DNA from: Prorocentrum cordatum
Taxonomy: Eukaryota; Sar; Dinophyceae; Prorocentrales; Prorocentraceae
DNA: 64,000 bases
Assembly (NCBI GenBank): GCA_963575745.1
Contig: CAUYUJ010017815.1
Location: 323,501-387,500, forward strand
Direction: 5' to 3'
Below, in pieces: positions 10,130 to 20,879 of the stretch. The translations under genes and the position numbers were made by a program. The first letter of the stretch is position 1; each line of letters begins with the position of its first letter. A model generated the notes under the pieces. That model had not been told where the DNA came from. It saw only the letters and a program-made list of their open reading frames with translations, and searched no databases.

Positions 10130-10809
10130 GTAGGCGAAGTATGTGTCGCAAGGAGGACTACGATGCATTCAGTACAGGGGAGCGTGTTAACTGCAGTGTC
10201 TGATATTTGTCAGAAGTACTGCCACAGCCCAATAAATCCGATACCCGAAGAAAGCTTGCCCAAACCTGGAGGGGTAAACCAGTATTGGAGGGGGAAGGTA
10301 ACCAAGATCCAGACGTCTCGTGCCGTCAAGGTCAACATGCGGGTTAATGTGTTGGAAGTCTCAGTGATCGACCAAGTTCGAGAGCGGTTTTCAGCCATAT
10401 TCACGGTGGAACTATTTCATGTCGAGCCGATGTTGAAGGACTTTAGAACTGACGTGACCTACATATCTGACGGCGAACGTAAGGTTGAACGCAAGTGCCA
10501 AGTTGTCGGGTCGTGGAAATACTCCGCAAACGGAAAGATGAAGATTGTTTGTGAAAGCGGGGAGGAGTTGGAGCTTGCGCTCACGCGCATACAGAAGATT
10601 GGACAGCCAGACTGGAACAATTGCAAACTGTTCAAGCCCGCATTCACCTTCGGAAACGCCATTTCAAGGGTGGAAGTCATGGAACACACGCGTGCGCTGG
10701 AGTATTGCAGCAGTGTGGGAGGCCATGTTTTCGAGATGTACAAGTATCAGGGGACTTTTTGGGAAAGGTTCGACTTGGCCGCGATGCCGTTCGACAGGCA
10801 GATGCTGAG
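10130..10809 (+). CDS. Cys-loop-type ligand-gated ion channel, ligand-binding domain exon
   Basis: Encodes most of the extracellular beta-sandwich of a pentameric ligand-gated ion channel, the part that binds the agonist and drives pore opening in the membrane-spanning half. Seen in order: GKVTKIQTSRAVKVNMRVNV and EVSVIDQVRERFSAIFTVEL (the 'V.V..VS.ID...E.F' strands), FKPAFTFGNAIS, and YQGTFWERFDLAAMPFDRQ (the 'F.e.fdL..FPFDxQ' block). The two Cys of the animal Cys loop are not conserved, as in bacterial and many protist members. The exon may start near the TTTGTCAG at 10206-10213 or further upstream; the true start codon is not visible. It ends at 10809 (GA donor) or 10811 (GT donor). The membrane exon is at 21228, beyond the LINE A intron. 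Confidence 0.72.
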
Positions 10810-11097
10810 GAGTCGCTCCTATAATCCTTCTTCGCTTCCTCTTCGTCCTTTGCGTCCTCCTCACGAAGCAGTGGAAGACTACTACCATCCCCATTCTCCT
10901 GCCCCCCAACCTTCACAGTCAACCCGCATAGTAGGGATGGGCACCCTTCCAAGGGTACCCTCGCATCCTTGTCTCCTCGGTCCATCCTCGGCCCCTTTCG
11001 TTGGCCGCGCCCCGCTCGAAAAGCTTCGAAACGGCCTTCCCAGACCCTTGCATCCTTATCGTGCGTCCTTATGATACGGGTCGACTGTACTCCATAG

Positions 11098-11208
11098 GAT
11101 ATCCATCTACGGCGAAGAGCCACTCTGGCGGCAGCAGCTGGCCCCATTCAAGGACGGTTCTGCAGAAGGGTCCCACAGCGATGCCCGAGGCTTACGCCGT
11201 TCCCACAG
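11098..11208 (+). CDS. Channel gene, short exon between strands and membrane domain
   Basis: 111-nt exon between CCATAG and CCCACAG|GTCTAC. Read from the GA donor at 10810 it begins RISIYGEEPLWRQQL then APFKDGSAEG, which continues FDRQML well, but the frame is then out of phase with the next exon. Read from the GT donor at 10812 it stays open and ends MPEAYAVPT, which joins TEWQID at 21228 in frame. So either the canonical GT-AG reading is right or a small indel has broken the exon. The end is firm: TACGCCGTTCCCACAG here is matched by TACGGCGTTCCCACAG at the acceptor 10 kb downstream. Confidence 0.5.
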
Positions 11209-11689
11209 GTCTACATGGCTTGCAGCGATTCCCCGAGGAGACGCGATCCTGGAGCCTCCCAAAGGTGTGGGACCTCAGAGGCTAGATGATGATGAGGAGG
11301 AGGAGGAAGACGGTGAGGACCCGGACATCCGACGTCGCGATTTGTTCCATGCGTGGACCCCAGGGGTCCCCACCGCTTTCCCAGCAGCGGTCCCGAGGCC
11401 CAGAAAGGGATCTCAAAGGCATAATATTACAAAAACAAAGCCCGTCGAGATGTTGTACACGACGCGAGGGGGCTTGGCTGTGGAGAGAGGTTGAAAAAGG
11501 TTTGAAGAGGGGGCCGATGGAGAGATGGAAAGGGTCGAACAGGACCAGCGGGCGGTGGAGGAGGCAGAAGGAGTCGGTGTTAGCACTCAAGTGCACCATT
11601 CCGATGGCCCCATGAAGGGAAGATGTTGAGTCTCGTTTGCGCCCCACCTCCCACCCCTACCCCCGCCAAACGCATGGAGAGACCGGTTC

Positions 11690-11890
11690 AGTCAGGTTCG
11701 GTCCGGTTTCAATTCCAGTTCGGTTTCACTTGGCCGGTTCGGTTTGACGCCAGTTTGGTTTCGGCCGGTTCGGTTTGGGTTTCGTACCCGTTCGAATCGG
11801 TTTTGGTTTTCCGAACGGTACGAGCGGTTCCGGTTCGAGTCGGTTCTGGCTCGAGTCGATTCCGGCTCGGTTCGGGGATTCGGGGCGGGG
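11690..11890 (+). repeat. GGTTCGG-type minisatellite, left block
   Basis: Degenerate tandem GGTTCGGTT/TTCGGTTC units in the large channel-gene intron. A similar block lies at 20880-21110, beyond LINE A. Confidence 0.8.
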
Positions 11891-12373
11891 GCCTATGGGG
11901 CCTATGGGGGCCGGCCTAAGGTGGCCTATGAGGCCCTAAGGAGGCCTAAGCGGGCATATGGGCGCCTACGCCTAAGGGGTCACATGGGGGCCTATGGGGG
12001 CCTATGAGAGCCTATGGGGGCTGAGGGGGGCTGAAGGGGGCCTATGAGAGCACAAGGGCGCCTATGGGGGCCTATGGGGTGCCCATGGGGGGGCCCCTGG
12101 GCGCCTGAGGGGGCCCAAGGGGGCCTAAGGGGGCCTAAGGGGGCCCATGGGGGCAGAGCACAAGAGAGCCTAAGGGCCAAAGGAGGCCTCTGGGGGTCTC
12201 TGGGGGCCTATGGGGGCCTATGGGAGCTTACGGGGTCTTATAGGATTTTTATGTGCCTAAACGGGCCTAGGGGGGCCTGTGTGGCCTATGAAAGCCAAGG
12301 TGGCCCATGGGGGCCTGTGGGGCATTATGGGGGCCTATAGGAGCCTATGGGGGCGTATGGGGACATAAGGAGG
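11891..12373 (+). repeat. GGGGGCCTATG minisatellite, left half
   Basis: Irregular GGGGGCCTATG units. The array is cut by LINE A and resumes at 20606, so it is the target into which the LINE inserted. Confidence 0.85.
12361..12373 (+). repeat. Target-site duplication of LINE A, left copy
   Basis: GGACATAAGGAGG, identical to 20593-20605. It abuts the TTTTTT that is the A-tail of LINE A on the minus strand. Confidence 0.88.
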
Positions 12374-12502
12374 TTTTTTACCTAACAGCGAAGACTGATA
12401 GGTGGTTAAGAGGGCATCATGACGCCCCAGGGGGGTCTGGGCGCGATCCGGGGGAGGATGCCGGGGGGATGCCGGGGAACTCGTTTTAAGCAAACAGTAA
12501 CG

Positions 12503-13640
12503 CATTTCGTGGTCTTCGAGTTCCCAGAATTCTTTTCCTGGGCATGATTTTGAATGCCCGGAGCCAACTGTACACCACTTCGTGTTCTTCGTGTTCCCAG
12601 AACACGACTCCCGGGCCACATTTTGAATGCCCGGAGCCAACTGTAGGCCACTTCGTGTTCTTCGTGCTCCCAGAACACGACTTCCGGGCCACATTTTGAA
12701 TGCCCGGAGCCAATTGTCGGCCGCTTTGTGTTCTTCGTGTTCCCAGAACACCACTCCCGGGCCACATTTTGAATGCCCGGAGCCAACTGCAGGCCACTTC
12801 GTTCGGCTACGCGTAAGAGTGACCCTTGGCCAGAGTGACCTTTAGTGTTGGCCCTAATGGTGTCGGACAGATTTGTTGAGGAGTGCGCTCGGCCTCGTGT
12901 CGGCGCACGCTGCACCAGTCTGCGATCGCATCAGAGCGCGCTTGATTCAGGGTGCGCCTGTCGCAATCGATCGCAACGCATGCACGGTGTATTATGCCGC
13001 GTGCTTCGTTTGGCGAGGGGGGGGCAGTCGAGCGGGCGACGTGCTCTCCGCTTTGGAACTGGTCCCAAATCGTCCTGGAATAACTTTGATTATATTTTAC
13101 TAACTTTGACGAACTTTGAATATATTTTCGCACTCCGCGCTTTACAAGTCAATTCTTTACTATTGAAAATTATTTGCGGCCGCGGGGGGGCCAAGTTTCG
13201 GCCCGGTTTCGGCCTTGACGCCGGACCGGGTCAGACGTCATCGCGATGCGGCCCGGCAGTGCCAGAACATTCCGCGGTGGCGCCCGATTACGTCTGGCTT
13301 CGCAGAGCCCTCGGGCGGGTGTTCTGGGGCAGCCGGAACGAATTGGCGGGAGTCCGCAAGTGCCTGCTGGCGCTAGGGATCTATCGAAGCGCGCCCCACC
13401 GATCGTTGATGCAATCCGACGGCCTCGGCTTGCGCGGTTGCTCCAGGCCCCACGGGCCCCCCCAAGGCCGCGCACCAAAGGGCACTCTTGCCTAGGGTCA
13501 CTCTTACGTGTCGCCGATTCGTGTTCTTCGTGTTCCCAGAACACCACTCCCGGGCCACATTTTGAATGCCCGGAGCCAACTGTAGGCCACTTCGTGTTCT
13601 TCGTGTTCCCAGAACACCACTCCTGTACCACATTTTGCTT
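12503..13640. repeat. ~73-bp tandem array in the LINE A 3' region, interrupted
   Basis: Units of about 72-73 bp containing CCCAGAACAC(C/G)ACTCCCGGG, TTTTGAATGCCCGGAGCC and CTTCGTGTTCTTCGTG. About four units occupy 12503-12802 and 1.7 units occupy 13518-13640; the break is the TIR element at 12803-13517. On the LINE A strand the array is in its 3' untranslated part. Confidence 0.85.
12803..13517. mobile_element. 715-bp TIR transposon nested in LINE A
   Basis: Terminal inverted repeats of about 43 bp: the left begins TCGGCTACGCGTAAGAGTGA and the right, reverse-complemented, begins TCGGCGACACGTAAGAGTGA. It is flanked by TTCGT on both sides (12798-12802 and 13518-13522), and removing one copy restores the 73-bp repeat. 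That makes it a clean 5-bp target duplication. The interior is partly AT-rich (13070-13170) with no recognisable transposase, so it is non-autonomous or too degenerate to recognise. Confidence 0.85.
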
Positions 13641-14464
13641 GCCCTGCATTGCCACTGCGACTGCGACTGGGACTGCCGTTGCCTATGCGACGGCCATTGC
13701 GAATGCGAATGCGACTCCGAGTGCACCAGAATTCTACAACAGGAATCCTACATGAATCTAAAGGGGAATAATTCCAGATATGCTCATACACATCGCTGTT
13801 CGGTTGCTTTGCCAAGATAATTTTTAGCTGTGACCAGGCTCGCGCAGCACTAGCTCTGGTTCAAGCAGCCGCAACACTGGCGGCCGCGGCTGGCGGCAGG
13901 CGGAAGCCTAGGGGAGTCGAGCGGCAAAGGGGCGAGCGAGCCAAAAGGGCCGACTCGCCGCCGCCAGGCCAAGCCCCCACAACATCACCGAGCATGCGCC
14001 TTCGGCTGCACCGCCTTTGGCGGCAGCCCGAGCCTGATCCTTTCGACCTTCTCGAGGCGACGCTGCAAACCACGAGCGCTCTCTGGTAGCTTGCATCATG
14101 CGGACAAGCCCCCCTGCTTGCCTCCGATCACTCTCGCATAGCAATGACAGCGCGCGCACATGCGATCTCCAAAGATGGTCGTGAGAACATGCGCGCCGCT
14201 CGCCACTCCTGGGACCCCAGTGCCATCACCAGCGGTCGACGACGCAACGCTGGGGCCAGAGGGGCAATCGAGGGCCTCCGACCAAGACCGATCGGGCGAG
14301 CTCGAGCGGCGAGGCGAAACAACACAACCTTGCGAGGCAACCGGACTGCTGGCCGCACTGCGAAAACAGGACACATCGGCGGGCGCACACTCGCCGCCGT
14401 GGGCCCCCCCCCCAGGGGTTCTGCAGCGGGGCAAACAATGAGAAAAACATGTTTCATTTTTTTA
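13641..14464. other. LINE A 3' untranslated region, no gene seen
   Basis: Contains a short (TGCGAC)-like run (13660-13720) and GC-rich DNA. The minus-strand frames have no domain I recognise. A TAAAAAAATG on the minus strand just after the ORF2 stop (about 14455-14464) is A-rich but is not the element end. Confidence 0.5.
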
Positions 14465-17400
14465 TCATGTCCAGCTCTCCAAGAGCGGAAAGTTGGAAAT
14501 GGGAAAAAATGCCCAGGCCATTTTTAACGCCAACCAAGTTGGAGGAGACCCGAGGGACCCCGAGGGGGGAAGCGAGGCAGGCCCAACCACAAAGTTCGCG
14601 CCGCCAGCCGAACCCAGGCCACACGGGGCCTCAGCAGCGGGCCCCACGGGAGCGCGCGTGCAAGGTCCGACTGGGGCATCTGCAGCGGGGCCTACAGGAG
14701 CCTCGCTAGCACTCGCAACATCTTTCTCAGCCGATGTCGAGCGCACAGACCCGCTCGAGCTCGCTCCCGACGCTGCCGACAACAGGTAGTCGATATTATG
14801 TTGGGCTGTCTTGAGAGCCTTGGCCTTCGGCAGCTCGGACCTGCCGTCGCCTGTAGCCTCAGCAACTGCCGCCTCATGCTGGGCCTGCGCCAACGCGGCG
14901 AAGGCCGCCGCAGCCGCGGCCGCCGTCGCCGAGGCTGCTCGAGCAGGTCGCTTCTTCGAAGTATTGCCAGAGCGCGACGCGGCGTACGGCTTGGGCACGC
15001 AGGGCTTGGCCCAGAAATGCGCTTTGATGTTGCTGCTGTACGCGGTCCTGAGGCAGCGCAAACAGTGAATGCCCCCATTCGGGACCTCGATGACTTCGTG
15101 AGCCGTGAGATACAACAGAATATTGTTGGCCTGCTTCGTGACCTTCTCGTCCGAGATGCCAGCTCTGCCATCGGCAGCCATGCCGCCAGCAACCGAAACC
15201 CAGACGAACGCGGCGTCGAGCATGGCCTCCCTCGCCTGGATGATCTGCCGAATGGCGTCGGCAGCGCCGACTTGAGCAGCAATAAACATGGCGCACCGAT
15301 CAGCTTCGACGTTGCCTCTGCGCGCTCTGGCCGTGACCTGGCCCCCATTGCGCGTGCTGAGCAGAAGCGTGCGCACTGACCTTGGCAACTCTGCGAGGCC
15401 GCCTGCCCCCCCCCCCCCCCCCCCCCCGAAAAAGAAAATCCTGCACTGCGTGCCAGACGCGAACCCGCAGCTCCGCCCAGGCTGCCTCGCTGCTGGTGGC
15501 GGCCATGGGCCCACGAATCGTGGTGCCATTCACCGCAAAACCCAGAGCCAACATGAGCTGTCATTGGTGGAATGGTGTTCTTGAGAAGCAGAAGAGGCGC
15601 CAACAGCTCGCCGCCGCCAATGGACTGCAAGGCACCAGCCAAAGGGGAGGCCAACGCACGCGTGGCAGACCGTGGCCCAGGGTCGATGTGATAGCCCGCC
15701 GCTAGGCAACGCAATAACGGCACATCCTGCACAGGCGCCACCGTCGATGTAGGCTCCATCTGCGAACAGGTCGGGCTCTGCAAACGGCAAGCCCTCGTCG
15801 TAGCCCTTGATCCACTGCACGTGCACCAGGAAGTCGTCACCTGGCGGCCTCCACCCCGTGAGCGGTTCTGGCAGCCACAACCTCTCTAGCAGAGTCCTGA
15901 TCGTGATGGGGTCGCCCTTGTCCTTGAAGCGCCCCAGCTTCTCTTGCAGGGTCAAAGACGGCCAAACATCTTGATGCCCCATGTGCCTATGCCAATGCGC
16001 CCCCAACTCGCTGGAACACAGTGAGCAGACCGAGTGAGAGCAGAGGCCTGCCGCGCAGCGCCGCTCGTTGAGCCACTGACTATCGACCAGGCAGGGTCTG
16101 GTATACCCAGCTTCACTGGGCGCCAACGTCCTCCATGTCTTAGCGATCTTGGCGGGGCCTCGGCCCGACGCGACCCACCGCCTGACCTGCGGCAGAAAGG
16201 CGCCGCCAGCGCCGCATATGTCGTAGCGCGTGCCCTTGGCCAGCTGAGCCAACTGCCACCGCTCGGCGCCCCGCGTGGCAATCCGCCTGACCGCCCAGGG
16301 GGAGTGCGCCGCCAAGTTGAGCTTCTCGCCCGCGTCGGTGGCCCAACCAGTTAAGGAGCTGAGTGTGAACCCGATCCTCTGCAAGGACATTGCTGCTGCC
16401 TTGGGCGGGCCACGCGCGTCGCCCCAGTGCTTGGCGACCTTCGCGTTTTATTCGAAAACTGATTGCAAACTGGACGTAGGAATACACTTCTCCCATGCAC
16501 CCTTGGCCAGCATCATGACAGGCTCCAGCGTGGCAGTGAAGACGGGGTCCAAATTCTTGACTCCCGAGAGCACCAGCACTGCGGTGGCATTATTGCTTGC
16601 TGGCCGTGGCTCCACGGCTCTGACCGTGATGGAACGCATCCTGGACAACTCGCTGGAGTTGAGGCCAGCGCAGTTGACGCCGTGCATCGCCGAAGGGTGG
16701 AGGCCTATGAACGCAGCCTTGGCTGCAGCAGTGCGCCCGCGCCTTAGCCCCAAAAAAGCTCAGCACCTTGCCCAGGCGAAGCTCGGCGTTGGCTAGGCAT
16801 TGCTGCCGAAGGGCCCGAACAGCGCGTCGCCCCTCTGCATGATCAGTGCCTTGGTTGCGCGCGTGACGCGCCCCTTGGACTCCAGCAACCTTGAGCAGGC
16901 GCCGTGATGTGCTGCTTGGCAAGTCTGGTGGGTCATCCATTACCTTAGACTTCTTGACCGCCATCTTGGGTTTAACGTTCTTCAGCTGCTGCACCAATGC
17001 ACGAGTAGCTCCCGCAAGATCGCCGCCCTCCACGCGTTTGGCACCGCCCCAGCGCTGGTGCACCAGGTCGTCGACCACGATGGCTGGCGCGACGGCCCCG
17101 AACTGCGCGACCATCTCGTCGAGCGGCTGCGACAACGTGAGCTTCGTGAAGCCCGTGGCGAACGCGTCTCCAGCAAGCACCGCCTGGAAAACTTGCGACC
17201 CCTGCGAGCAGCACCCGTCTAGGTGCAGTACCCTCGGCGCGCGGTACAGAGAGATCTGCAAATTGGCCAGCCAGAGCGGAAAACCGAACTTGATGGCTGC
17301 CTGCACAAGGCACCGGTGCGAGACCTGCTCGAATGCCTTCCAAAGGTCCAGCAGGATGCTGGCAGATGCCCATTCTTGATCGGGGTGAAGCTCAGCATCA

Positions 17401-19376
17401 TCGCAATCCACTCTGATCTCGTCTGCTGCTACCACACCGCTTTGTCACATGAGCGCCCTGGGCACGCCCGCCAGCGGGGCCTGTCACTGGCATTCTCCCA
17501 CTGCTGCATGATGGGCCTGCGAAGCCTGCCGCGAACTCTGACCACCGCTGCCAACAACGCAATGGGTCGAAGGCCTCCATCTGCCTTGGGAATGAATGCC
17601 ACCTTGGTGATGAAGCTGTGCCAATATGCTTGCTGCTCGATTGCCATCACCATCAATGAGGGCCTCAATGCCTAGGTCATCCATCAGGTTGAATTAATTA
17701 ATTCACTTGGACGGATGCTGTCGAAGTTGGGCCCAGACTGAGGCTTGAAGGGCGATATCACTGTCCGCAGCTCGGCCACAGAAGGCATATCGGGCGCCTT
17801 CCGAGGTCCTCAGGCCAAGGCAGGCGGTGCCACTCAGGCTCGGGCTCCATCGGGGTCTTCGCGCCATGCGCACCACCACCTGCTGCCTGGTCTGGCAGGG
17901 CCCGGGGGGCGACGATGCCCCAGTAAACGGACCGCTCGTCGACCAACGCTTGCAGGCCCTGCTGAATGGTGAGCGGCGCCACACCAACTGCGTTGGCTGG
18001 CTTCGCATTCCAAATCTGAGCCGTCTTGCATGGATGCCGCCTGAGCCCGTGGCGATAGAGTGCAGCACCCAGTCGTTGTAGTTCTTGGAGGCTTGATCGG
18101 GACCCGTCTTGACCGTTGCGTCGGACCAGCTGGAACGCGCCGCACTGAGCGCCTCAAGCTGATCAAGGGAGAAATCCTGCGCGCCGCTGGCGATGATGCA
18201 GGCCACGCCCTGCAGCTCTGTGAGGTCGGACGGCGGCCTGCTAGCTAGCCTGCCTAAGGCACGCAGGGCTCCGAACCTGCTGAGCGGCCGCACGATCTGC
18301 GCTGCGTCTCGGAGACAGATTGCCACCGACCTGCACCAGGTCGAAGCTCGAGTGACGCGCGGCAGCCTAGGCGGCGACGGCGCCGTGGCTGTGGTGGCCG
18401 AAAGTTTTGGCCGTTCCGCATGGCCTGAGTGCCTGTCGAGGTCGTGGATGAGCCCGCACGCGTCAATCATGTTGACCTCCGCCTGCTCGACGAAAGCCTG
18501 CCACATGCTGTCTAGGTCGGTCATGCGCTCGAGCTGGTCACGAACGGCCCGCCAAGCTGAGCCATTATCCTGCGCGCAGCAGGCCAGCGGCCTGGGCAGA
18601 GGCAGCCGCTTGGCCGCGGGCATGACGGTCAGCTTCTGGTGCCTGCTCGGGCCGGGCAGCTCGAGCGCAACTGGATAGTGCGGGCTGAGGTCCAGCCCGT
18701 GGATAACGCTGGCCTTTGCCCCGCGGAAGAGCCTCGAGACCACGAAGTAATCGATGATCCTTCTTGCAGGTCTGCACGTGGCCTCCGCGGGCGCGGCAAC
18801 GACCGCCTGCGCCGCCTCTAGCCAGCCAGACTCTTCCAAGACTGGCGGCTCCATGTTGAAGTCCCCGCACACGATGAAGGGCCTGTTGGCCGCCTGCAGG
18901 GCCTTGAGCACCGCGTAGAGGGCGTCGGCATTGCTCTGGTTGAGCCCGGCGTTGACCTCCAGATACACGTTGACCCACGCGATGCCGCCTCTGCAGACGC
19001 CATTGAGGTGGGAGATGATGGCGCGACCAGGCTCCAGCACCGCCTGCTTGCCGAGCAGGTCGAACGGCCCGAGCCCGAGGTGCTGGGGCGCCATATGCAC
19101 AAGGCCTCCAGTGCCCTAGGCGCCAAAACCAGCGTTGATCGCTGGCGCTGTCTCCGAGGCCCATCCGAGCCGTCGAAGCTGCCCTTGAACGTCTTGGGTA
19201 CGTTGCGAATCCAAATGCGTCTCTTGAACGGCAGCGAAGTCGCAGCACCTGACAGTGGCTGTGCCAAGCAGGTTGGCGAACCTCGACCACGCATTGCAGT
19301 TGACCGCGAGGCCAACCCACCAACGCCCTTGCTTGTCCGCCGTCCTGGGCATGAGAGAGGAACGATTGCCACCCAT
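14465..19376 (-). pseudogene. LINE A ORF2: endonuclease, RT, RNase H, zinc finger (broken)
   Basis: The ORF2 protein would nick target DNA and prime reverse transcription there. It starts MGGNRSS at 19376, 17 nt past the ORF1 stop and in another frame. Endonuclease: AAVQETHL, FIVCGDFNMEPP (the GDFN box), IIDYFVVS and SPHYPV (SDH-like). An in-frame TAG lies at 19116-19118. RT: VAFIPKADGGLRPIALL (about 17600), ILLDLWKAFEQVSH (motif A) and AIVVDDLVHQ (catalytic DD, about 17068-17079), in changing frames. A zinc-type CSHSVCSLC stretch is near 16030. RNase H: DLFADGAYIDGG (about 15740-15790) and RRGNVEADR (about 15260-15330). The C-terminus has HEVIEV followed by CLRC and a final C, like the finger of LINE B. 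At least one stop and several frameshifts; a run of 22 C at 15406-15427 lies in the RNase H region. Confidence 0.85.
15406..15427 (+). repeat. Homopolymer of 22 C
   Basis: Reads as poly-Gly on the LINE A strand. Homopolymers of this length are prone to length change and sequencing error, so the local frame is unreliable. Confidence 0.95.
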
Positions 19377-19392
19377 GACCCCGCTGAGGCCG

Positions 19393-20325
19393 CTACCCCG
19401 GGGTCTTGGAGCGTTTGGCGGCCCTGGGCGTGTCCAGTGCCTCCCGGAGCCTCTTCCTCTCGTTCTCGTCCGCAGCGCTGCCGAGAAGCTCTCCAGGATC
19501 CTCGCCCTCCATGAACCTGTCGAACTCGTTGCTGCCTGGATCGCCTGCCATGGGGGCATCGGCCTCATCTGCGCCACCACCTGCGCCTGCACCAGGAGCG
19601 CCTGGACCTCCACCTGCGGCTGGCACAGCGCGGGCAGGCTCTGGCTCGGGATGTGGTGGGGCTGCGGCAGCAGCCATCTTGCCCAGAATCGTGGCGAGGC
19701 TAGCCATGACCTCAGCGCCCGACTTGCCCTCCGCGTCGATGGTGGCGACCTTGTCTTTGACGGAGCGGAGCGTGTCCTCGGCCGTGGTGGACGAGTAGAG
19801 CTTCGCCGCCTGCTTCTTGGCCTGCTCGAGCTCCGCCGCGCGCTCGGCCAGGGCCCGATTCGCTTCTGCCAGCGCCTCCAGAGCCTTGCGAGAGTTTTCC
19901 AAGAGGCGCCCGCGCTCGGCTGTGGCGTCGGCGACAGCCAGCGATGCTTTATCGACTGCCGGAGGGAGCTTCCGCGCCTCCGGGCCCAAGACACCAGCGG
20001 CTGCCTTGCGACGTGTCAGCTCGACCTTGTCTCGACTGCTGCGTGAAAGTCCGTCCTTGACTATCTCATGCGACTCCATGGCCGTGGCTGCGCAGGCTGC
20101 AATTTTCTCTGGCGAGAGCGCGAGGGTCGCGGGAGCAGCAGGCCCTCCGCTGTTAGGTCCGAGCCCTTTGCCACCACGCCCTTTGCCGCCGCCGCCTTTG
20201 GGCCCCTGCTTGGTCCAGGGAGCTCCGAGGTTGCCGCCGCCGACTGCCCACTTACCCCAAGGCTTGTGGTTGTCGCTCGCTGCTGGTGCATTGTGGTCCG
20301 TCTGCTTGCCCTTACAGCCAGCCAT
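19393..20325 (-). CDS. LINE A ORF1 protein (310 aa)
   Basis: First ORF of LINE A, expected to bind element RNA and act as chaperone in the ribonucleoprotein particle. The start is taken as ATG at 20325 (MAGCKGKQTDHNAP), the first good ATG after the leader in this frame that opens the recognisable protein. Layout: residues about 1-70 are Gly/Lys-rich (GPKGGGGKGRGGKG), likely nucleic-acid binding; about 75-220 are rich in Ala, Glu, Lys and Arg and likely coiled coil (ALAEANRALAERAAELEQAK); then a Pro/Ala/Gly linker and an acidic tail ending RAAKRSKTPG. The reading frame is intact, unlike ORF2. It lacks the CxxC ribbon seen in LINE B ORF1. Function is inferred from position and composition. Confidence 0.72.
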   Translation of the reverse strand: MAGCKGKQTDHNAPAASDNHKPWGKWAVGGGNLGAPWTKQGPKGGGGKGRGGKGLGPNSGGPAAPATLALSPEKIAACAATAMESHEIVKDGLSRSSRDKVELTRRKAAAGVLGPEARKLPPAVDKASLAVADATAERGRLLENSRKALEALAEANRALAERAAELEQAKKQAAKLYSSTTAEDTLRSVKDKVATIDAEGKSGAEVMASLATILGKMAAAAAPPHPEPEPARAVPAAGGGPGAPGAGAGGGADEADAPMAGDPGSNEFDRFMEGEDPGELLGSAADENERKRLREALDTPRAAKRSKTPG

Positions 20326-20570
20326 GATACAGAGTGAGAAAATGCTGTGGCGCATAACCACCGCACCGCACGCACTGCTAGCACTTCGCCATGAGAGCCA
20401 GAGGGTCCAAGCGAACAGACAGAGTCGGAACAAGACTGCGCACCCTCGGGCTGAGGGAGGCAGGTGATGACCAGGGGCGGACCTGGCACCACAAGAGGAT
20501 GAATCGCAAGCTCGGGGAACAGAGCTATCCCGCTTTCGCCCGGAGGCTTGCAGCCTCCCAAGCATGGAGC

Positions 20571-20592
20571 TTTGAGCCAAAATGGCTACGGA
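20571..20592 (-). other. Dinoflagellate spliced leader at the LINE A 5' end
   Basis: On the minus strand all 22 positions of the DinoSL consensus match except the last (CAAA instead of CAAG); the variable first base is T. The core GCCATTTTGGCTCAA is exact. The leader is not followed by GT, so this is not an SL RNA gene. It is a leader copied back from a mature trans-spliced transcript. Confidence 0.93.
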
Positions 20593-20605
20593 GGACATAA
20601 GGAGG
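20593..20605 (+). repeat. Target-site duplication of LINE A, right copy
   Basis: GGACATAAGGAGG, identical to 12361-12373 and touching the first base of the leader. Confidence 0.88.
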
Positions 20606-20870
20606 CCTAGTTATGGGTGCCAATGGGGGCCTATGGGGGGCCAAAGGGCACATGGGGCCCTAGGGTGCCTCTGCGGGCCTGTGAGGGCCCACGGGGGCCT
20701 CTGGGGCCTAAGGGCGCCGATGGGGGCCTACGGGGGCTGGAGCCTGCCCCATAGGCCCCCGCAGACCCCCTCTCCCTCGAGGCCCCAGTAGGCCCCACCG
20801 GGCCCCCTTGGGCCCACCGAAAGCCCCCAAACGCCCCTGGGGCCCTTCGGGCTCTTCTTCCCCTGGAGTC
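20606..20870. repeat. GGGGGCCTATG minisatellite, right half, inverted at its centre
   Basis: Units run as GGGGCCTATGGGG up to about 20745, then in reverse (CCCCATAGGCCCCC, AGGCCCCAGTAGGCCCC). This makes an imperfect inverted repeat of about 250 bp. Confidence 0.75.
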
Positions 20871-20879
20871 CGGACTTGG

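Larger units (their letters stand above)
12374..20592 (-). mobile_element. LINE A, full-length non-LTR retrotransposon with spliced-leader 5' end
   Basis: An 8219-bp element on the minus strand. The 5' end is a complete DinoSL (20571-20592), preceded without gap by the 13-bp target duplication. It carries an ORF1 (20325-19393), an ORF2 with endonuclease, RT, RNase H and a zinc finger (19376-14465, broken), a long 3' part with a 73-bp tandem array, and AAAAAA at the 3' end directly against the second copy of the duplication. Full length, A-tail and duplication are the marks of target-primed reverse transcription of a complete trans-spliced transcript. It lies in the intron of the channel gene, antisense to it. 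A TIR transposon (12803-13517) inserted later. In-frame stops and frameshifts make ORF2 inactive. Confidence 0.88.

Noticed and set aside
11785-11800. tRNA B-box-like GGTTCGAATC motif
   Set aside because: It is one variant unit of the GGTTCGG minisatellite. No A-box or cloverleaf is present nearby.
14455-14464. A-rich TAAAAAAATG on the minus strand as the 3' end of LINE A
   Set aside because: The target-site duplication places the true end at 12374, so this is only an A-rich patch after the ORF2 stop.
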